Part shown: piece after piece, positions 1-11,210 of the stretch
How the letters are laid out: each line of letters starts with the position of its first letter
Numbering within the stretch: position 1 is the first letter of the stretch
Assembly (NCBI RefSeq): GCF_037325665.1
Contig: NC_090253.1
Span: 8,473,927 to 8,537,926 of the forward strand
Length of the DNA stretch: 64,000 bases
Source of the DNA: Littorina saxatilis
Taxonomy: Eukaryota; Mollusca; Gastropoda; Littorinimorpha; Littorinidae
Direction of reading: 5' to 3'
Position numbers and translations under genes: made by a program
Notes under the pieces: generated by a model
Told to the model about the DNA's origin: nothing
Seen by the model: the letters and a program-made list of their open reading frames with translations, nothing else
Database searches by the model: none

Positions 1-293
1 ACGTTTTAATGTTTAATTTTACTCTAATAGTTTTTTTAATTGTGTAAAATAAATAAATAATTTTTTTTTTTTTAAATCCACGTGCACAAGACAAAAACTT
101 TCATACTGGGGGAGCGAGCCAGTCTGAAGAGTACTCGGGTCCAGCGCCAGCGTTTTTTTATCTGTTCCCACAAAACACTCGTTATAATTGCAAGAAGAGG
201 ACACAGAGCTTTATGTCCGTAGAAAAACATTTTAGCCGTGTCTGAGCTACATGCGTATGTGTCTGTCTCAACGGTTTAACCAGATCATTATAC

Positions 294-437
294 GATATTT
301 GTATTTCTGACCAAAATATGACATTTCATACAGATCGAGATATTCAGTGTTCCTCCGAGACCGCCCCAGCGCTCGATGTGAACGACGACTGTGGAGATCT
401 ATGTAAAATGTCATATTTTGGTCAAAAATACAAATAA
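294..437. repeat. Short foldback element
   Basis: TTTCTGACCAAAATATGACA near 308 is inverted near 407-432 (AATGTCATATTTTGGTCA), enclosing about 80 bp. One end alone recurs near 13826-13853 (TTTGACCGAAATATGACATT). Flanks 1-290 and 438-588 hold nothing recognisable. Confidence 0.6.
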
Positions 438-588
438 CATTTCTTTATTGATCGATAAAATACCTTTACTTTGTGTACGATTCAACGCACACAGACATGC
501 ACTCTTTTGTAAAATCGGCTAGCCGCCTCAATATGACTTTGTGTTGGATTCTGACGTCATATGGCTCAAAGAAGAGAGAGTCCAACGT

Positions 589-952
589 CAATCAATCAAT
601 CAATATGAGGCTTATATCGCGTGTATTCCGTGGGTACAGTTCTAAGCGTAGGGATTTTTTTTTTTTTTTTAATTTTATGCAATTTATATCGCGCACATAT
701 TCAAGGCGCAGGGATTTATTTATGCCGTGTGAGATGGAATTTTTTTTTTACACAATACATCACGCATTCACATCGGCCAGCAGATCGCAGCCATTTCGGC
801 GCATATCCTACTTTTCACGGCCTATTATTCCAAGTCACACGGGTATTTTGGTGGACATTTTTATCTATGCCTATACAATTTTTCCAGGAAAGGCCCTTTT
901 GTCAATCGTGGGATCTTTAACGTGCACACCCCAATGTAGTGTACTCGAAGGG
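589..952 (-). mobile_element. SINE family A, 5'-truncated
   Basis: Starts with the (CAAT)n tail and the reverse of the GCGCGATATAAGCCTCAT 3' end. It runs through the conserved core (GGCCTATTATTCCAAGTC) to the ACTACATTGGGGTGTGCACG segment, and lacks the tRNA head. Confidence 0.82.
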
Positions 953-1097
953 ACAATGAATACATTATTTGTTTTAAATGTTGAAGTTATTGAACGTTTA
1001 ATTATTGACAAAACGAAACATTTATAAGAACTTAGAACTATCGTTAGTGGGCAAAAAACCAACTAAATGTTTTTGCGGCAAGTCTAATTACAACTAA

Positions 1098-1422
1098 TTA
1101 CAACTGTTCTTAAAAATCAATACACATTTTCAAATGTTTGTGATTTTACTGTGGTCAATACTCGCTTAATTTGCACTGCACACATAAGTAATTGCCGTAG
1201 CTATAATCCTCCCTAAAGGACAGCTGTCATCGCCTCTCTGATGATAATTACCGGCGATCGACTTTTGGATGAACAATTACCTGCTGCACGGGGGTTTGTG
1301 TTTGGGGTGGGGACACATGGAGTGGAAACGACCATTCGGACGGGGTAGCGATGACAATATTATTACCTGCAGGTCGTGCAGTCGATCTACCCGTTATGAC
1401 TGTCAATATTTGTGTCTGGGGA
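1098..1422 (+). repeat. Segmental direct repeat, copy 1
   Basis: About 320 bp is repeated at 2617-2925 at roughly 85-90% by eye. Shared strings include GACAGCTGTCATCG, ATCGACTTTTGGATGAA and ATTATTACCTGCAGGTCGTG. No reading frame is conserved. Confidence 0.8.
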
Positions 1423-1457
1423 CAGCTTGAAGCGACCGAATCGCGCTACCCATTTTT

Positions 1458-1706
1458 AGGCCAAAAAAAAAATAGGTCTGTTTACGGTAACATAGGCCAA
1501 AAAAATAGGGTCGGTAGGTCGGGATTTTTTTTTTCTTTTTTTTTTTTTTTTTTGCGAAAAAACCATATTTTTACGTTATTTTGCCAAAAAAACCAAGACT
1601 TTTTTTTTTTTTTTCCCCAAATGCCAAAAAAAAGTCTAGGGTCGCGCGAAAAAACTAGGGTCGGTCGGGTTACCGTAAACAGACCTATTTTTTTTTTTGG
1701 CCTTAC
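1458..1706. mobile_element. AGGCC-ended poly(A)/poly(T) foldback element
   Basis: Ends are AGGCCAAAAAAA and TTTTTTTGGCCTT. Just inside are inverted GTCTGTTTACGGTAAC and GTTACCGTAAACAGAC, then GGGTCGGTAGGTCGGG against GGGTCGGTCGGG. Related copies are at 22916-23150, 27744-28020, 39590-39862 and 41650-42456. Confidence 0.78.
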
Positions 1707-1708
1707 AT

Positions 1709-1757
1709 TGAGTCAAGTTTTGACTAAATGTTTTAACATAGGCGGGGAATCGAGATG
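1709..1757 (+). repeat. Terminus of the ACATTTAGTCAAG DNA-element family
   Basis: GAGTCAAGTTTTGACTAAAT then GTTTTAACATAGGCGGGGAA matches the left end of the copies at 21436 and 22260. Only the end is present. Confidence 0.65.
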
Positions 1758-1759
1758 AG

Positions 1760-2263
1760 GATGGATGGGTAGTTTATAGAACGTTTAATTATAGAATCAA
1801 TAAGCAATACGGGTAAGTTACTGGAACTTTTGAATTTTTAACAAAACAAGACACTTATTGTTAGTTCATCGATCCAGTGGTCTTTGTAGAGGACGGACAA
1901 AAAATTACATGAATTAAGAACACTTTCTACCCCACCTATGTTGACCAAGTGTTTTGTTTAGCCGAGACCAGCTGTGCTGCACCAGGTCACTCAGAATTGT
2001 AGAAACTGTGTAGTAACTGTGTATCAACACGCTGGAATGCAGCCGTTAGATGGACGTTACAGGAAGCGACTGAAGCTAAAAGTCTAAGTGGGTACGGATA
2101 TATCCGTACCTGGGAGATGATGAGTTTAAAACGTATCTCAGAAAGCGTTTATTGTCTTCAGAGCCATAAAGAAGCATGATAATACATAAAACATAACATT
2201 TACACACATTTTGATCCACCAGTCTTAAAAGTTGGCAAAGTAAAGAACTGGTAAGTTAATTTT
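1760..2263. other. No feature recognised
   Basis: AT-rich sequence with no splice-consistent coding segment or repeat that I can place. Confidence 0.4.
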
Positions 2264-2593
2264 TACACCCCCGGTATAGGGGTGTGTATAGGATTCGGTC
2301 GATGTGTTTGTGTGTTTGTGTGTTTGTGTTCGCATATAGATCTCAAGAATGAACGGACCGATCGTCACCAAACTTGGTGAACAGGTTCTATACATTCCTG
2401 AGACGGTCCTTACAAAAATTGGGACCAGTCAAACACACGGTTAGGGAGTTATTGGTGGATTAAAATTATACAAGGACTTATAGAGGGACATATTCATGGT
2501 CAAAGGGAAACAACCATTCTCACTGCCACCAACTGAGAAGGTTATTTCCCTTTGACGGGGGTGTTTTTCCTACCTCGGAGGAATTTCTTGTTT
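2264..2593 (+). mobile_element. Dispersed repeat with CCCCCGGTATAGGGGTG end, copy 1
   Basis: Begins TACACCCCCGGTATAGGGGT, a short hairpin, and ends CTCGGAGGAATTTCTTGTTT. It contains GACCGATCGTCACCAAACTT and an inverted pair around GGTTATTTCCCTTTGAC. Copies are at 41663-42170 (minus) and 50094-50447. No coding capacity. Confidence 0.75.
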
Positions 2594-2616
2594 AATTTGT
2601 GTTGGTGCTGAGGCTA

Positions 2617-2925
2617 AATCCAACTGTTCATAAAAATGAATACACATGTTCAGATTTTACTGTGTTAACTACTCGCTTTATTAATTTGCACTGCGCACAT
2701 AACTTATTGCCTATAATCCTCCCCAAAGGACAGCTGTCATCGTCTACCTGACGATAATTACGATCGACTTTTGGATGAAAAATTACCTGCTGCGCGCGGG
2801 CGTGTGTTTGGAGTTTAGACACACATAGAGTGGATACGACCATTCGGACAGGGTGGCGATGACAATATTATTACCTGCAGGTCGTGCAGTCGATCTACCC
2901 GTTAAGACTGTCAATATTTGTGTCT
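2617..2925 (+). repeat. Segmental direct repeat, copy 2
   Basis: Second copy of the 1098-1422 unit, offset about 1.51 kb. Between the copies lie a foldback element (1458-1706), an element terminus (1709-1757) and a dispersed repeat (2264-2593). Confidence 0.8.
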
Positions 2926-2929
2926 GCAC

Positions 2930-3590
2930 AAAACATCGGCAGGTTTTCAGTAGTGGTTGGGGTAGTTTGAAGGAGCTCTTTAACGTTAATGGTGAATTGA
3001 ATTATGTCTTCCCTGTATCATCTCTGGGGGAAGAAGAAGTCACAGGACCCCCCCCCCCCCCCCAAACTGTGCGTCCGTGCATACTTACTGTACGCACTAT
3101 ACAGCAGCCGGAAAAAAAACCATACCAGAAATTCATGGAGGGCGTTCGGCCGCGACACACAATATTTCCGTAATTTCCGTATTGTTTAAAGCTGTGGTCT
3201 ATTTACACGCCGTATATATGGCGTTTCTGTACATGATTTTCGGCCCTAACTTTTCAAACTCGTAGCTCCGGATAGTCATAAATAGACCACAGCTTTAAGA
3301 GATGTTCTGTCGGATCTGTTCCGACGCGAATTCACGGCGTTTTTTCTACCCGATATGACAATAATGTTTTTGTGAAAGGCTCAGAGATCTTCCAAAAGTC
3401 AGCATTACATTGATACGAGAGTTCCATGTACAACTGCCGGCCTTCCGAATGCAAGATATTTTTTATTTTTTATTTTGTATTTTTGTTTTGTTTTGTTTTT
3501 GTATTTTTTGTATTTGGCATGCATCTTCTTGTCTTTGGGGAATTACCTCAAGGAAATTCGGGCTTGCAGCGACAGAATCGGTGTACCAAA
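2930..3590. other. No gene; short inverted repeat
   Basis: TTAAAGCTGTGGTCTATTTA at 3184-3203 is inverted at 3278-3297 (TAAATAGACCACAGCTTTAA), enclosing about 75 bp. This is probably a small foldback element. A poly-C run lies at 3050-3062. Nothing else recognised. Confidence 0.5.
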
Positions 3591-3829
3591 TTGTTTCCCC
3601 TGCATGCGTGTATTCGTGTTTTCCAACAATTACGAAACTTTTGTTGTGAGCTTGGGATCTTTATCGTGCGCATGCGTGCACACGGGGGTGTTCGGACACC
3701 GATGAGAGTCTGCACAAAGTTGACTCTCGGGAACAAATCCCAATCAGAACGTGGGGATCGAACCAACGCTGATAGCGACAAACTGGTTTCAAGCCAGCAC
3801 CGCTACCGTCTGCGCTATCTCCCCGCCCA
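3590..3829 (-). mobile_element. tRNA-derived SINE 5' portion (family B)
   Basis: Read on the minus strand, a tRNA-like head (GGAGATAGCGCAGACGG, then GGTTCGATCCCCAC) is followed by GAACACCCCCGTGTGC and CACAACAAAAGTTTC. It is the same family as 30745-30957. Confidence 0.65.
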
Positions 3830-4309
3830 AATATGAACCTCCTGGTGTTCGGACCCTCTAAAGTTCCACTAAGGGGGTTCTGATGACCCCCTATACATTA
3901 CAATTGGGAGTCCCGAGACGCTCTTAAAGAAGCGTCTGGGCCGAGTCCTGGAAAGACGAAAAGAATGGAGGAGTCCTCGTCATAACGACGCACACCTCCT
4001 ATAACGTCATCAGGCTAAATACAAACGTGTGCAAGCGTTCGATTAGCAGTCCGCGTTATTGGCGAACCTTGACCGCCAGCTGTAATGATCCGGCGGGAAG
4101 GGAGTAATCTCCCCTGTGTTTGATCTCGACATGATTGGTGCAAAACAGCCTGATGAACAGGGCGTCAAGCACGCTGTTGCCCATTACACCACTGTCCGGA
4201 AAGCAGACGTATTGCTTGCCTCTTTCTTTCTGGTGTGTACCGTGCCACCTGTCGTCTGCGTGCAATGTCTGCGAAGAAGTTTCAACAATTCTGGTGACGT
4301 TTCGTGGTG

Positions 4310-4560
4310 TACTTGGACATTTTCGTGAAGAACCTACATATTCAATATTGCTTTTGAACATCGTCGTGAGGAACCCACATTATAGTCCGTGATCTGGACG
4401 AGAAACATTTTTTTTTTATCAGGGAGGGTCCTTCGTTATTTCTGTAATTATAGCGTCAATAATGCCCTTTGTCATTGTCGTGAAGAATTAACTCACATAG
4501 CGTCAATATTAATTGTGGACGCTTTCGTGAAGAACTCACGCAGAGTCACCATTGCTTTCT
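4310..4560 (+). repeat. Degenerate repeat of a CGTGAAGAAC-(n)-CACA motif
   Basis: Motif occurrences are near 4324, 4363, 4479 and 4527, each after a TTCG or TCGT and before CACAT/CACGC. It is too diverged for a fixed period. No frame or RNA identity recognised. Confidence 0.4.
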
Positions 4561-4585
4561 TTTATTCTTTTCCTTTTTGTTAATG

Positions 4586-4587
4586 AG

Positions 4588-4637
<50 letters not shown>
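4586..4637. repeat. (TTG)n microsatellite
   Basis: About 16 TTG units, followed by a TTTG-rich stretch to about 4715. Confidence 0.95.
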
Positions 4638-4638
<1 letters not shown>

Positions 4639-5148
4639 TGTATCTTTATTTATTTTGTTTGTTTGTTTTCTTTTTATTTGTTTGTTTGTGTGAGTGTTTG
4701 TTTGTTTGTTGGTTGGTTTTGATTGTCTCACTGTGGCATCTGTGGTCTGAGATGGCTGCGATGCCTGGGAAGCATGCTGTTTAATTTCGGTAATTTTAAT
4801 AGGACATATTTTCCAAGTATGACAGCACATCCGCGACCGAGATGAAAATACACGAGGATCTCTGTGATGTCTGTCATAATTCGCTAAGACAACAAAGACA
4901 ATTTCTCAAAAGACACTAGTAGCTTTTTTAAGAAATTAATTCATAAAAATGTCCCATCAACCCGAAGGAGCAGTCAGGCTGGTGCTTTAGGGTATGTGGA
5001 GGGATGTCCTCATCTAATGTAAAGGCCTGGCGAGATCTTTGACGGTCAGCCAAATCGATCCCATGGGAAGGACTGTGCCTCGGGAACTGGGAGCTACGTA
5101 CCGCATACATGTTGCGGCAAGCAAGGGGTTAAATTACTTGGTCACAGT

Positions 5149-5425
5149 GATGAAAACTCGAATGACGTCAAATGACGTCATAGTCACGTTATCTATAACA
5201 TCTCGATCCTTGCAAGACAATGATTACTAAAGGGTTCCATAGATCTCGTTCCGGCGGATGAATTTCAAGTTCGCGTACGGTTATTGAAAAATCGAATGAC
5301 GTACGTCACATGACGTCATAGTAACGTTATCTCTATAACATCTCAACCATTGCAAGACAACTTTTAAAGGGTTTCAGTGTATAGATCTCGTTCCGTCGGA
5401 CGAATTTCAAGTTCGCGTAAGGTTA
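5149..5425 (+). repeat. Two-copy tandem repeat carrying CRE palindromes
   Basis: A unit of about 135-140 bp is repeated (starts about 5149 and about 5286). Shared strings include ATGACGTCATAGT, CGTTATCT..TAACATCTC, TTGCAAGACAA and ATAGATCTCGTTCCG. Full TGACGTCA palindromes occur twice in copy 1 region and once in copy 2, plus TGACGTACGTCA. Confidence 0.75.
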
Positions 5426-5657
5426 ATGCAAAAGCCGTGTACATCGCAAGCCTTCTGTCTGGAAGCCATTGCGACGAGATCGACTGATGGATGGCTTCCC
5501 CTTGTAGCGTCACCTTCCCTTGCTTTGTCATAATGTTCAATGAATATTCACAGCGCGAGGACGTCACGTGCCACGAGACTAAAGGTCGATAACCAGGGAT
5601 TGATCATTCATTGGGCGCATAGCGTCACTGCGAAAGGGGAGAGAGACAGCTGGCTTA

Positions 5658-5680
5658 TTTGGGGGGGGGGGGGGGGGGGG
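5658..5680. repeat. Poly-G run
   Basis: Twenty-one consecutive G. Similar runs are at 33202-33221, 42720-42737 and (as C) 21090-21109. Confidence 0.9.
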
Positions 5681-5754
5681 AATAATATCCTGTCGCCATT
5701 GTTTCACTCTTCGGGTTTGTTTCGATTAAGGGGCGCGTCGTTTAGATGGGTTTC

Positions 5755-6305
5755 GTAACGTGAGAAGATGTGTTTGCGTAATTGCTTGCGTTTTGTTGAA
5801 ACAACAACGCTTTGATATCCAGCATGTGTGGGCTATTTGATGAGCAAATCCATCTGTCACTGCTTGCTGGCGCATTGTTTAAATACGGTCGTTTCGGAAG
5901 ATAACTGATTGCGTTTCTTGTATTCTGTTGAAACAACAGCAAGACTTTAATGTCCAGCATGTTGGGCTATTTTCGTGGACGGACACTATTTTGTTCACAA
6001 TTGACTTGCACATTATTCAAGCACGGTTGTCTCGTAACATAATTGCTTGGGTTTCCTGCATTATCTTGCAACGTAACAAGACTTGCATGTCCAGCGTTTT
6101 GGGAAATTTGTGTCGATTCGATGGACACTCTTATACAGTCACTGCCAGATTGAGGATTATGTAAATACGATCGCTTCGTATATGATTATTTCCGTTTCTT
6201 GTATTCTCTGGAAGCTACAAGGCTGTCATATCCAGCACTTTGGGTTGTTTTTGTAGATAGGCAATATGTTTGTCTCTGCTGGCACATTATTCAAAATTGG
6301 GTCTT
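5755..6305 (+). repeat. Ancient tandem repeat, about 135-140 bp period, four copies
   Basis: Copies begin near 5755, 5889, 6031 and 6172. Each has TAA(T/C)TG..TTGCGTTT or a variant, then CTTGTATT-CTG-GAA, then ATATCCAGCATGTTGGG, then a GG-CACTAT/TCACTG and GCACATTATTCAA end. Divergence between copies is high. Confidence 0.65.
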
Positions 6306-6306
6306 T

Positions 6307-6644
6307 ATGACAAAATGGCGATGGGGGTTGACAATTAACGAAGAACCTAAAAACCAGAAAGGTTAGATTTTTGGAACGTTTAATTCAGAACAAAACAAAA
6401 CTTTCACTCATCAACCGAGACAAGACAACACGTATTGTAAATAATATAAATGAACAATTCAGGAGTGTTAATGTTTGTGAGTTATTTAATTGACTGATTG
6501 ATTAATTGTTTAAAAAATATGTATTTAAGATAGCAAAAGTTTGATATTTCCCTTTGTGATTCATTATATCTCATCATGAAAAATAAACAAATTAAAAAAA
6601 GCAGACAATATATCAATTTGAAACCCCCATCGCCATTTTGTCAT
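6307..6644. mobile_element. Foldback MITE with perfect 23-bp inverted ends
   Basis: The left end ATGACAAAATGGCGATGGGG is inverted exactly at 6622-6644. The interior is AT-rich and non-coding, 338 bp in total. No clear long target-site duplication. Confidence 0.82.
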
Positions 6645-6888
6645 TCTAAGATACGCTATGACATGTCTATCTTCCAAAGTTGGTCATCAATTGTTTTTTT
6701 GTCTTTCCTTTGGTTTGAGAAAGATTAGACCTGGCAAGATATGTAGCTTCAGATCATATTTACCGTCCAAATGAACATTTGAATGCACAGCCGTCAATGA
6801 AGAAAGGCGCGTCCATCCGAAAAAGCTAAAAAAAATATATACTGAACTAGAGGAATACCCGGCTTCGCCGGGGTGAATCGCGAGACAG

Positions 6889-7514
6889 AGACAGACAGCG
6901 TGGCGGTTCATCACAATCACCTCTGCAGGCGAAGTCCTGTCAAACGGGATTGAGAATTTTAGAGCTTATTTCTTAGCCCTATATTATCTGCTGTGGCTTC
7001 TCACATGCCAGAACATACAGACAGACAAAAGCCGCTAGACCCCATCACAAACAGAACTCTATAATACATAGGTTTTTGCCTACACACACACACAAACACA
7101 CACACACACAGAGAAGCCGTATATATATATATGCATATCTGTATCTATAAATATATAGAGATAGGTGAGAGTGTATTTTTCGCGTGGCTATAAATTGATT
7201 CGACCTTTTCACTTTGACAGTAAGAACAACTTACGGGTGCAAGGGAAGCGTTCTGGACAGCGCAGTGACATTCTAAAAATAGTCACTCTCAGAAACGGGA
7301 ATTTGGGGTGAACGGCGCGGAGACAGACAGCGTGGCGGTTCACCACAATCACCTTTGAAAGGCGAAGTCCTGTCAAACGGGATTGAGAATTTTAGAGCTT
7401 ATTTCTTAGCCCTATATTATCTGCTGTGGCTTCTCACATGCCAGAACATACAGACAGACAAAAGCCGCTAGACCCCATCACAAACAGAACTCTATAATAC
7501 ATAGGTTTTTGCCT

Positions 7515-7545
<31 letters not shown>

Positions 7546-7735
7546 GAGAAGCCGTATATATATATGCATATCTGTATCTATAAATATATAGAGATAGGTG
7601 AGAGTGTATTTTTCGCGTGGCTATAAATTGATTCGACCTTTTCACTTTGACAGTAAGAACAACTTACGGGTGCAAGGGAAGCGTTCTGGACAGCGCAGTG
7701 ACATTCTAAAAATAAATAGTAACTTACAACTGAAC
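6889..7735 (+). repeat. Tandem duplication, 432-bp period, two copies
   Basis: ACAGACAGCGTGGCGGTTCA begins at 6891 and 7323. The copies are nearly identical through GCCCTATATTATCTGCTGTG, a (CA)n tract, a TATATA tract and GACAGCGCAGTGACATTC. The unit starts just after GGCTTCGCCGGGG, a motif echoed at 25293. It looks like a repeated element that duplicated recently. Confidence 0.85.
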
Positions 7736-7835
7736 GGGAAAGCCACACGAAGGAAGGGAGATAAACGCCAAACACTGGAGAAGATAAGGAAGAGTTACTT
7801 ATAATGGTGAAATGAACACAAAAACGAACATGAGT

Positions 7836-8214
7836 TTAGCGCTGCGCGCTGAGAGCACGTGTTGAAATATCTCATCGATGATATTGTGTCCGGGGTGTAG
7901 CTGAATACGGTGTCCAAATTTGAAAAAGAACCACCGAGAACTTTGGCGTTGTGATGTGGTGTAGCGGCTATGGTGTGTCGGTATGGGGGCCCGGGTAAGC
8001 TGAGGTGGAACCAAAATAGCTGAGGTGGAACGAAAATCGGTTCCGCGCTGCGCGCTGAGAGCACGTGTTGAAATATCTCATCGACCAGGTTGTGTCCAGG
8101 GTGTACCTGAATATGATCACCAAATTTGAAACAGATCCATCGAGAACCTTGGCCGCGCATCGCGCACAGACAGACAGACACACAGACAGACACTAGTCGT
8201 ATATATATATAGAT
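7836..8214 (+). repeat. Tandem duplication, about 206-bp period
   Basis: GCGCTGCGCGCTGAGAGCAC occurs at 7837 and 8043, each followed by GTGTTGAAATATCTCATCGA. The end carries (CAGA)n and TCGTATATATATATAGA, typical of dispersed element 3' tails. Confidence 0.75.
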
Positions 8215-8292
8215 GGAAAAATACAGCAGTTATTTATTCAGAATAAGCAGACACGCAAAGAATCCTCTGACAATAATTATGACTGACGTTAA

Positions 8293-9023
8293 AGGCACAG
8301 TAAGCCTCCCGTAAACCATCACAGATACTGTCAGGCTTTTACACACAGTACAAACACCCTTTCATTTAAACACTCACCGCTTGAGAACATCCTTGGTGCC
8401 CTCCGTAAAGAGCGAGCAATTTTCAAAGAATTTATTTTTGCGTGGTTTATCTTACCCCTGAGCCATCGTGAACCCGTGTGATCCAGTTTCCTTTTTTTCA
8501 CAATTTAGTCGTCAGTTTGTGATTTCAATGCTATCGCTGTAAGCTTATCTGCAATAGCACGTTATTTTGTACCTCTGAATCTAAAACTGACGAAACAAAC
8601 GGCTGCGAACTAGAGCCGTGGTGGTTGGTGGTTCAGAGGAACTGGCGATAGCTAAAACTGTCGTCTGCTAGCCTACGAGAAAGACGTTTTGCGTGACACG
8701 TTTCCGGGCTTTTCTTTTTTCAAACTTTCAAAACTTCGAATTGTACTGATCTTGTCTTGATGAAAAAATTATTATTTTATGATTTAAGAATGTTTGTGTA
8801 ACAAGCTGTCTATTTATTATTTAGATTCTAAAAGTTAGGTCTAGCACCAAAACGAGGCGCCTGACTGTCCGTTTTGTAAACGAAAATAAATTCTTTGAAA
8901 ATGTCTGACAGAAAGCAGCTAGAATGTTCCCGTTCGGTGAGCGTTCAAATGGAAGTATGCTTGCACTGTATGTAGAGGCTCGGAGAGCTCAGTGATGGTT
9001 TACGGGGAGGCTTACTGTGCCTT
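8293..9023. mobile_element. TTAA-flanked foldback MITE, copy 1
   Basis: 731 bp with long inverted arms starting AGGCACAGTAAGCCTCCCG, flanked by TTAA at 8289-8292 and 9024-9027. The partner at 33271-33997 has the same ends and layout. Confidence 0.82.
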
Positions 9024-9027
9024 TTAA

Positions 9028-9265
9028 CATTTTATTTCATTTTTTTGTTTAACTTTAGCTTATATACCACATAGGGGCAAAGAAACGTTTGTCCATCTAC
9101 ACAAATAGATCTTTTACGTGCTGAAGTGGTGACACGGGCATTGGAAATGGATACCATCTCTGAGTCTGCACATAAAATTGAGCCGCTTCCGTCGCGACCT
9201 GGATTCGAACCCGCGACCCAAGGATCACAAGTCGAGTGCTCTACCAACTGAGCTACCAGGCCCCC
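9028..9265 (-). mobile_element. tRNA-derived SINE (family C)
   Basis: The tRNA-like head on the minus strand (GGTAGCTCAGTTGGTAGAGC; GGGTTCGAATCCAGGT) runs into TGCAGACTCAGAGATGGTAT and ACGTAAAAGATC, ending in an AT-rich tail. A full copy is at 55374-55687, with pieces at 17185-17295 and 44945-45176. Confidence 0.8.
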
Positions 9266-9889
9266 ATCAACGGGATCGATCGCTGCTTGTTGTACAGTGT
9301 GGGATTTTTTTAACCAATGAATTTCTTAACGGACACCAGTGACAATCTGTGATTTAAATTGATCAAAACGTTCTCCCCCGAAAGCGGCGTATGGCTGCCT
9401 GAATGGCGGGGTAAAAACGGTCATACACGTAAAAACCCACTCGTGCGAAAACATGAGTGAACGTGGGAGTTTCAGCCCATGAACGAAGAAGAAGAAGATC
9501 AAAACGTTCTCACGCTGCATGTGTGGCAGTCACGAGTTTTGGTTTGTGTCTGTGTCCAAGCGCATGCAGCTGAGACAGGGTTTCATCTACTAGTGCGCCC
9601 TGCGCCATTGGCGCATTAAATCTAAAATTCTCTTCAGGGAGTGCGTAAAAGGGCGCATTGAGATTACGTACCACTGCGCCACCAAATGTACACTTTACAT
9701 CGGATTACACACACACACACATACACAGATAACACGATATAGCGGCTAATTCTCAGATGGCACCATTTTGCACCTTTGGTCAAAAACGCGTACATGCATC
9801 TTTGACGCTTCTTGCCTTTGACTATGTCCCATCGGAAGTTAGTTGAGGGGGACAAATGTCCCATTGCTTTTTTCTCCCAGGCTAAACCC

Positions 9890-10323
9890 TGCTGAGGGAT
9901 AGTCTGATCCATCCTATGTAAAAGGCTGCACCACCACTCTGGAACTCTCTTCCCTTCTCTGACAGACACTGCACCTCTCTCAGCTCTTTTAAACAACAGT
10001 TGAAAACTTTCTTTTTCATAGAATATGACACCAACCTGGCCTAATGTCTCCTTCATTCCATTTGTGCACATACTCCTCTCCCATAAAGTTGTTATGACTG
10101 TTGAGAGTGTTAGCTGTGTATGTTTGTATATATAGTGTGTATTGCATATATGATTATTGTGTGAACAGTACATGTGGTGATTTGTGTCTGTTTGATTAAT
10201 TTGTTTTATGTAGGTTGTACTTTTAATTGTTCTATTCTGTATATATATATGTTCTTTTGTAAAGGGCCTGGAGCCAAAGGTTAGGCACTTAAAAATGTCC
10301 AGTTATTATTATTATTATTATTA
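9890..10323 (+). mobile_element. LINE 3' end (CR1/L2/Jockey-like), truncated
   Basis: A plus-strand frame around 9938-10045 reads WNSLPFSDRHCTSLSSFKQQ, then LKTFFFIEYDTNLA and stop. This is the well-known C-terminal signature of non-LTR polymerases (WNSLP..FK..LKT.LF). It is followed by a 3'UTR and a (TTA)n tail at 10306-10322. Only about 430 bp remain. Confidence 0.8.
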
Positions 10324-10590
10324 ACCCCTTGACTGCCTTAGGACGGGTATACCCGTCCTGCACTTGTGCATTATTTCCATGATTAGATACTAAAAACAGA
10401 TTCTTGGTTGAATTTCCTTTAAAAATAACATAGGTTTTACTTTCCTACCTACTGCCAGTTTGGAGCTAGAATTTACTGTGGGCTTGCAAAGAATGGCGTG
10501 TTTCTCCGCAGAATAGACGAGGTAATGAAATAACTTTGCTCTTTGTGCAGCATCCGCCCAATTAGATGCCTTTTGTGTGGAACATAATTA
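10324..10590. other. No feature recognised
   Basis: Unique-looking sequence between the LINE tail and the 54-bp repeat. No coding signal. Confidence 0.4.
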
Positions 10591-10592
10591 TG

Positions 10593-10757
10593 CACATCTG
10601 TGCTCACTGTTTTCCGTTATAATTGCACAGTATTGTGTCAGCATTTCACATCTGTGCTCACTGTTTTCTGTTATAATTGCACAGTATTGTGTCAGCGTTT
10701 CACATCTGTGCTCACTGTTTTCTGTTATAATTGCACAGTATTCTGAAAGCATTTTAC
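10593..10757 (+). repeat. 54-bp minisatellite, three copies
   Basis: Unit starts CACATCTGTGCTCACTGTTT at 10593, 10647 and 10701. The period is a multiple of three, so it leaves a frame open by chance. Confidence 0.92.
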
Positions 10758-10906
10758 ATATAATTATGCAGCCGATAAAAGCAATTTCTCTCCACAAAAA
10801 ATATTGTTTTTAAATCAAGTATATGTCATCATTTGTTTTGGATTACCACATGCGATGCGTTTAATGCTGTGTTGCATGTCCTACACTTGTATTTTGTTTT
10901 TCCTGA

Positions 10907-11210
10907 CCGGCACGGTTGGCCTAGTGGTAAGGCGTCCGCCCCGTAATCGGGAGGTCGTGGGTTCGAACCCCGGCCGGGTCATACCTAAGACTTTAAAATT
11001 GGCAATCTAGTGGCTGCTCCGCCTGGCGTCTGGCGTTATGGGGTTAGTGCTAGGACTGGTTGGTCCGGTGTCAGAATAATGTGACTGGGTGAGACATGAA
11101 GCCTGTGCTGCGACTTCTGTCTTGTGTGTGGCGCACGTTATATATCAAAGCAGCACCGCCCTGATATGGCCCTTCGTGGTCGGCTGGACGTTAAACAAAC
11201 AAACAAACTG
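10907..11210 (+). mobile_element. tRNA-derived SINE (family D), full length
   Basis: The head has TTGGCCTAGTGG (A box) and GGGTTCGAACCCC (B box), with ends GACCGGC and GCCGGGTC that pair as an acceptor stem. The body includes ATTATGGGGTTAGTGCTAGG and CCCTGATATGGCCCTTCGTG. The tail is (AAAC)n. A near-identical copy is at 16629-16945. Confidence 0.9.

Noticed and set aside
2628-2843. 71-residue minus-strand frame
   Set aside because: It lies wholly in a segmental repeat whose other copy (1098-1422) does not keep the frame.
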